Shown: positions 43,451 through 47,293 of the stretch, one piece after another | Position numbering within the stretch: position 1 is the first letter of the stretch | How the letters are laid out: the number at the start of each line of letters is the position of its first letter | Assembly: GCA_018713055.1 (NCBI GenBank) | Contig: DVFW01000048.1 | Span: 1-47,293, forward strand | Direction of reading: 5' to 3' | Source of the DNA: Scatavimonas merdigallinarum | Lineage (GTDB): Bacteria; Bacillota; Clostridia; Oscillospirales; Acutalibacteraceae | Length of the DNA: 47,293 bases | Notes under the pieces: generated by a model | Databases searched by the model: none | Told to the model about the DNA's origin: nothing | The model's input: the letters and a program-made list of their open reading frames with translations, nothing else | Made by a program: the position numbers and the translations under genes

Positions 43451-44494
43451 ATGCAGGCTCTGGTTGACAAGCTTTATAAACAACATATACTTACAGCGGA
43501 TGAATTTCATCTGCTGCTTGCGCATTATCAGGATGCAAAGCTGTGCGAATTTCTTTTTTCATGCGCGCGCGCTGTATCAAACATGCATTTTGGCAATAAA
43601 ATTTACATACGCGGTTTGATAGAGATATCAAACTATTGCCAAAACAACTGTTATTACTGCGGCATCCGCGCAGGCAACCGCCATGTGCAGCGCTACAGGC
43701 TGTCAAAAGAAGAAATTTTGTCCTGCTGCCGGCAGGGGTACGCGCTTGGCTTCCGCACATTTGTCCTGCAGGGCGGCGAAGATCCCTATTATACCGACGA
43801 TACGCTTTGTGAGATCGTCAGTGCAATCAAAGCAATGTATTCCGACTGCGCTGTGACACTCTCATTAGGTGAACGCACCCGGGAAAGCTATCAAAGGCTA
43901 TATGAAAGCGGCGCAGACCGCTACCTGCTGCGGCATGAAACTGCTGACCCTTTGCATTATAGCAGGCTTCATCCAAAAAATTTGTCGCTTACAAAACGTA
44001 TATCCTGCCTGTTTGATTTAAAGGAAATCGGTTACCAAACAGGGACCGGCTTTATGGTTGGTTCCCCATACCAGACAAATGCCACGCTCATACAGGATTT
44101 ACTGTTTATTCAAAAACTGTCGCCCCAAATGGTAGGGATTGGGCCGTTCATCCCACACACGCAAACGCCTTTTGCAAACAAGCCGCAGGGCAGCGTGCAG
44201 CTTTGTCTTTTTTTGATTGCCCTTTTGCGTTTGATGTTGCCAAACGCCCTGCTTCCGGCAACCACAGCGCTTGGTACGGCAGAGAAAAGCGGAAGATGCA
44301 AAGGAATTTTGGCAGGCGCAAACGTTGTGATGCCAAACTTATCCCCCATATATCGCCGCGCGCAATATGAGCTGTACGACAACAAAATCAGCGCGGACGA
44401 GGAAGCTGCTGAAGGCCTTGCCCTGCTGAAAAAGCAGCTTGCCGGGATCGGGTACACCGTCGTAGTGGATCGTGGTGATTTTGAACCGACATAA
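43451..44494 (+). CDS. hydE: [FeFe]-hydrogenase maturase HydE (radical SAM)
   Basis: 347 residues. The radical-SAM cysteines are CQNNCYYC (C63, C67, C70), followed by a TIM-barrel enzyme of the BioB/HydE type with FVLQGGEDPYYTDD near residue 104. HydE helps form the bridging dithiolate of the H-cluster. The gene starts 14 bp after the TM1266-like stop, with AAGGCGG before the ATG. Confidence 0.95.
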   Translation: MQALVDKLYKQHILTADEFHLLLAHYQDAKLCEFLFSCARAVSNMHFGNKIYIRGLIEISNYCQNNCYYCGIRAGNRHVQRYRLSKEEILSCCRQGYALGFRTFVLQGGEDPYYTDDTLCEIVSAIKAMYSDCAVTLSLGERTRESYQRLYESGADRYLLRHETADPLHYSRLHPKNLSLTKRISCLFDLKEIGYQTGTGFMVGSPYQTNATLIQDLLFIQKLSPQMVGIGPFIPHTQTPFANKPQGSVQLCLFLIALLRLMLPNALLPATTALGTAEKSGRCKGILAGANVVMPNLSPIYRRAQYELYDNKISADEEAAEGLALLKKQLAGIGYTVVVDRGDFEPT

Positions 44495-44573
44495 ATTGCA
44501 TGTATTATACAAATAGTATAAATTCACTTATATATACTTATAGAATAACTTTGACAGAAAGGAACGTCCGCTC

Positions 44574-45992
44574 ATGTATAACCCAAAATCTGAGAAAGCA
44601 GAAGAATTTATAGACCATCAGGAAATTTTGGATACGCTTGACTACGCAGAGAAAAATAAACAGAATTTACAATTGATTGAAAGCCTGATCCGGCGCGCAG
44701 AAGACTGCAAAGGTCTTACCCACAGAGAAGCCGCCGTTTTGCTGGAATGTAACCTGCCTGAACAAAATGAAAAAATTCTGAAACTTGCCAAAAAAATTAA
44801 GGAACGCTTTTACGGCAAGCGTATAGTCATGTTTGCACCGCTGTATCTGTCCAATTACTGTGTAAACGGCTGCGTATATTGTCCCTATCATCACCAGAAC
44901 AGGCATATCTGCCGTAAAAAGCTCACGCAGGAGGAAATTCGCCGCGAGGTAATCGCGCTGCAAGACATGGGGCATAAGCGCCTGGCGCTCGAAACGGGGG
45001 AAGATCCTGTTAATAACCCGCTGGAATATGTGCTGGAAAGTATAGACACCATTTATTCAATTCGGCATAAAAACGGTGCGATTCGCCGTGTAAACGTAAA
45101 CATTGCCGCCACTACGGTGGAAAATTACAGAAAACTGAAAAACGCGGGAATTGGTACATACATTTTGTTTCAGGAAACCTACCACAAGGAAAATTATGAA
45201 GCGTTGCATCCAACAGGCCCCAAGCATAATTATGCCTACCACACAGAGGCCATGGACCGCGCCATGCAGGGCGGTATTGACGACGTAGGCTGCGGCGTGC
45301 TGTTTGGGCTGAACATGTACCGTTATGATTTCACAGGGCTTTTAATGCACGCAGAACATCTGGAGGCCATGTTTGGCGTAGGGCCGCATACAATCAGCGT
45401 ACCACGTATCTGCCCGGCGGACGATATTGATCCTGAAAACTTTAAAAACGCCATTTCAGACGATATTTTTGCAAAAATTGTCGCTGTTATCCGCATTGCC
45501 GTTCCTTATACGGGTATGATTATTTCCACCAGAGAATCCCAGAGAAGCCGGGAACGCGTACTGGATCTGGGTATTTCACAGATCAGCGGCGCCTCGCGTA
45601 CAAGCGTGGGCGGTTACTGCGAGCCAGAACCTGAGGAGGAAAACTCCGCCCAGTTCGACATCAGCGACAGGCGCACGCTCGACCAGGTTGTGAACTGGCT
45701 TTTAACACTGGGGTATATTCCCAGCTTCTGCACCGCCTGTTACCGCGAAGGCAGAACGGGCGACCGCTTTATGCGCCTTGTCAAATCCGGGCAAATTGCA
45801 AACTGCTGCCAGCCCAACGCCTTAATGACCTTAAAGGAATATCTGGAAGATTACGCAAGCGAGCAAACCAGGCAAAGGGGCGAGCAGGTTATCCGGCGAG
45901 AGGTCGAAAAAATCCCCAATGTCAGGGTGCGTCAAATTGCAAAGGAATATCTGCACCAGCTGCATAACGGAAAACGCGACTTTCGTTTTTAA
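44574..45992 (+). CDS. hydG: [FeFe]-hydrogenase maturase HydG (radical SAM tyrosine lyase)
   Basis: 472 residues. The SAM-cluster cysteines are C96, C100 and C103 (CVNGCVYC). The C-terminal auxiliary cluster is CTAC, followed after about 22 residues by CC (near residue 410). HydG splits tyrosine to give the CO and CN ligands of the H-cluster. The 79-bp gap after hydE is AT-rich and may hold a weak second promoter. AAAGGA precedes the ATG. Confidence 0.96.
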   Translation: MYNPKSEKAEEFIDHQEILDTLDYAEKNKQNLQLIESLIRRAEDCKGLTHREAAVLLECNLPEQNEKILKLAKKIKERFYGKRIVMFAPLYLSNYCVNGCVYCPYHHQNRHICRKKLTQEEIRREVIALQDMGHKRLALETGEDPVNNPLEYVLESIDTIYSIRHKNGAIRRVNVNIAATTVENYRKLKNAGIGTYILFQETYHKENYEALHPTGPKHNYAYHTEAMDRAMQGGIDDVGCGVLFGLNMYRYDFTGLLMHAEHLEAMFGVGPHTISVPRICPADDIDPENFKNAISDDIFAKIVAVIRIAVPYTGMIISTRESQRSRERVLDLGISQISGASRTSVGGYCEPEPEEENSAQFDISDRRTLDQVVNWLLTLGYIPSFCTACYREGRTGDRFMRLVKSGQIANCCQPNALMTLKEYLEDYASEQTRQRGEQVIRREVEKIPNVRVRQIAKEYLHQLHNGKRDFRF

Positions 45993-46056
45993 TTGCAATC
46001 GGCGCATTGCAATCAGGCGGAAAAGGAAAACGAAAAAGGCAAAGGAGATGCATACC

Positions 46057-47247
46057 ATGACGCTCAATGAGACCCCCAGGGCCAGTCGCCTGCATATTGG
46101 TCTGTTTGGCAAACGCAACACGGGAAAATCTTCACTTGTAAACGCCCTGACCGGCCAAAAGGTATCGCTTGTGTCAGATGTTGCCGGTACAACCACCGAC
46201 CCGGTGTACAAGTCCATGGAAATCCACGGTATAGGCCCGTGTACATTTATAGATACCGCCGGCTTTGACGATACGGGCAGCCTCGGAAATATGCGCATTG
46301 AACAGACAAAAAAAGCCATGGCGAAAACAGACATTGCCATTATGCTCTTTGCCGCCATGCCAGACCAGACCGAGCGCAGATGGCTGCAAATGCTTAAACA
46401 GCAAAATATCCCTGTCGTTACTGTTTTAAACAAACTGGACGTTCTCTCCGATAACCAAATAATACTGGACGCCATAGAACGCCTTTGCGGTACAAGGCCG
46501 CTGCTTGTAAGCGCAAAAACGGGGCAAGGAATTGCACTGGTGCGACAAGCGCTGATAAACGCCCTGCCGGACGATTTTGGACAACGGAGCATTACAAACG
46601 ACTTAGTGCAGGACGGAGATATCGTTGTACTATGTATGCCGCAGGACATTCAGGCGCCGCGCGGCAGGTTAATTTTGCCGCAGGTGCAGACTCTGCGCGA
46701 GCTTTTGGACAAAAAATGCCTGGTGCTGAGCGTAACCACGGACAAACTGTCGCAGGCGCTCCAGAGTCTTGTAAAGCCGCCAAAGCTGATTATTACAGAT
46801 TCACAGGTGTTCAGGACGGTATATGAACAAAAGCCAAAGGAAAGCAAGCTTACCTCTTTTTCTACCCTGTTTGCACAGTACAAGGGTGATATTGACTATT
46901 TTGTAAAAAGTACAAAGGCGTTTGAAACGCTGTGTGCGCACTCCAAAATTCTGATTGCGGAAGCCTGTACACATGTACCGCTCAAAGAAGACATAGGCCG
47001 TGAAAAGCTGCCACGCCTGCTTCGGGCGCGCTTTGGTCAAAATTTGCAGATTGATCATGTAAACGGCGCTGATTTTCCCGATGATCTGCGCAGCTACGCG
47101 CTTGTGATCCAGTGCGGCGCCTGCATGTTCAACCGAAAATACGTTCTGTCGCGCGTACAACAGGCAAAAGAACAGGGCGTGCCCATGTCTAACTACGGTG
47201 TGGTGCTCGCATATCTGACCGATATTCTGGATAAAATTGACTATTAG
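46057..47247 (+). CDS. hydF: [FeFe]-hydrogenase maturation GTPase HydF
   Basis: 396 residues. GTPase motifs: GKRNTGKSS (18-26), AGTTTDPV, DTAGFDD and LNKLD. The dimerisation domain follows. The C-terminal cluster-binding residues are C304 and H306 (ACTH), then C353 and C356 (QCGACM). The residue before C353 is Gln, where His is usual. HydF carries the diiron precursor to the hydrogenase. The longer open frame overlaps hydG; ATG 46057 is nine bases after AAAGGAG. 47248-47293 shows no gene. Confidence 0.95.
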   Translation: MTLNETPRASRLHIGLFGKRNTGKSSLVNALTGQKVSLVSDVAGTTTDPVYKSMEIHGIGPCTFIDTAGFDDTGSLGNMRIEQTKKAMAKTDIAIMLFAAMPDQTERRWLQMLKQQNIPVVTVLNKLDVLSDNQIILDAIERLCGTRPLLVSAKTGQGIALVRQALINALPDDFGQRSITNDLVQDGDIVVLCMPQDIQAPRGRLILPQVQTLRELLDKKCLVLSVTTDKLSQALQSLVKPPKLIITDSQVFRTVYEQKPKESKLTSFSTLFAQYKGDIDYFVKSTKAFETLCAHSKILIAEACTHVPLKEDIGREKLPRLLRARFGQNLQIDHVNGADFPDDLRSYALVIQCGACMFNRKYVLSRVQQAKEQGVPMSNYGVVLAYLTDILDKIDY

Positions 47248-47293
47248 CAGCCAGGTACATATAAAAAGGGCGCCTCCTGCGGCTTAAACAGCC

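Overview
The window looks like chromosome from an anaerobic, probably spore-forming member of the Clostridia (Firmicutes). The signs are strong AGGAGG-type ribosome binding sites, moderate GC, a complete [FeFe]-hydrogenase maturation set (hydE, hydG, hydF), an ECF transporter core, a ClpE-like AAA+ protein, a DUF5711/CvpA pair and a short protein resembling a Clostridium difficile spore-surface family. No species can be named from sequence alone. The window is nearly all coding. No rRNA, CRISPR array, insertion sequence or integrase was seen.

Layout. (1) 1-8.3 kb, minus strand: a sugar operon reading PfkB kinase, NagB-like protein, GH4 glycosidase, DeoR regulator, binding lipoprotein, two permeases and a mutarotase-like protein cut by the window edge. 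It faces a divergent ROK kinase-SIS isomerase fusion (8.5-10.1 kb) across an intergenic region with recognisable promoters and an operator-like inverted repeat. A bidirectional terminator follows the fusion. (2) 10.3-24.8 kb, minus strand: a run of thirteen same-strand genes joining partner-switching parts (SpoIIE-type phosphatase, RsbW-like kinase, STAS anti-anti-sigma) to odd fusions. The fusions are an amino-acid ABC transporter carrying its own ATPase and a degenerate anti-sigma-kinase-like tail, and an ATPase-like domain joined to a glyoxalase/VOC domain. The run also holds a PrsW-like membrane protease, a membrane-anchored possible aerolysin-like protein, lipoproteins, CstA and an orphan sugar-binding lipoprotein. 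A pair of 12-bp direct repeats with 21-bp period, like a LytTR-regulator site, lies upstream of the first gene. I regard this run as the least described system in the window. (3) 25.3-27.5 kb: accessory genes (VanZ-like and DUF4417-plus-toxin-like module). (4) 27.7-28.6 kb: seven tRNA genes on the minus strand, with hairpins in several of the spacers. (5) 28.7-41.7 kb, minus strand: housekeeping genes ruvC-ruvA-ruvB-glmM-methyltransferase-ecfA1-ecfA2-ecfT-truA-DUF5711-cvpA-pgsA-clpE. (6) 41.9-42.8 kb: tRNA-Val, a small spore-surface-like protein and a convergent lipoprotein. (7) 43.0-47.2 kb, plus strand: a promoter, a structured leader ending in an intrinsic terminator, a TM1266-like regulator, then hydE, hydG and hydF.

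How they work together. The first locus reads as uptake of an oligosaccharide by a CUT1-type ABC transporter, NAD-dependent cleavage by GH4, and phosphorylation plus isomerisation by ROK/SIS, NagB-like and PfkB enzymes, controlled by the DeoR protein. The second reads as a membrane-linked sensor: binding-protein and ATPase-like domains may feed amino-acid or carbon status into a SpoIIE/RsbW/STAS switch controlling a target outside the window. This is inference from domain content and gene order. The last locus builds the H-cluster of [FeFe] hydrogenase, and its leader suggests control by transcription attenuation.
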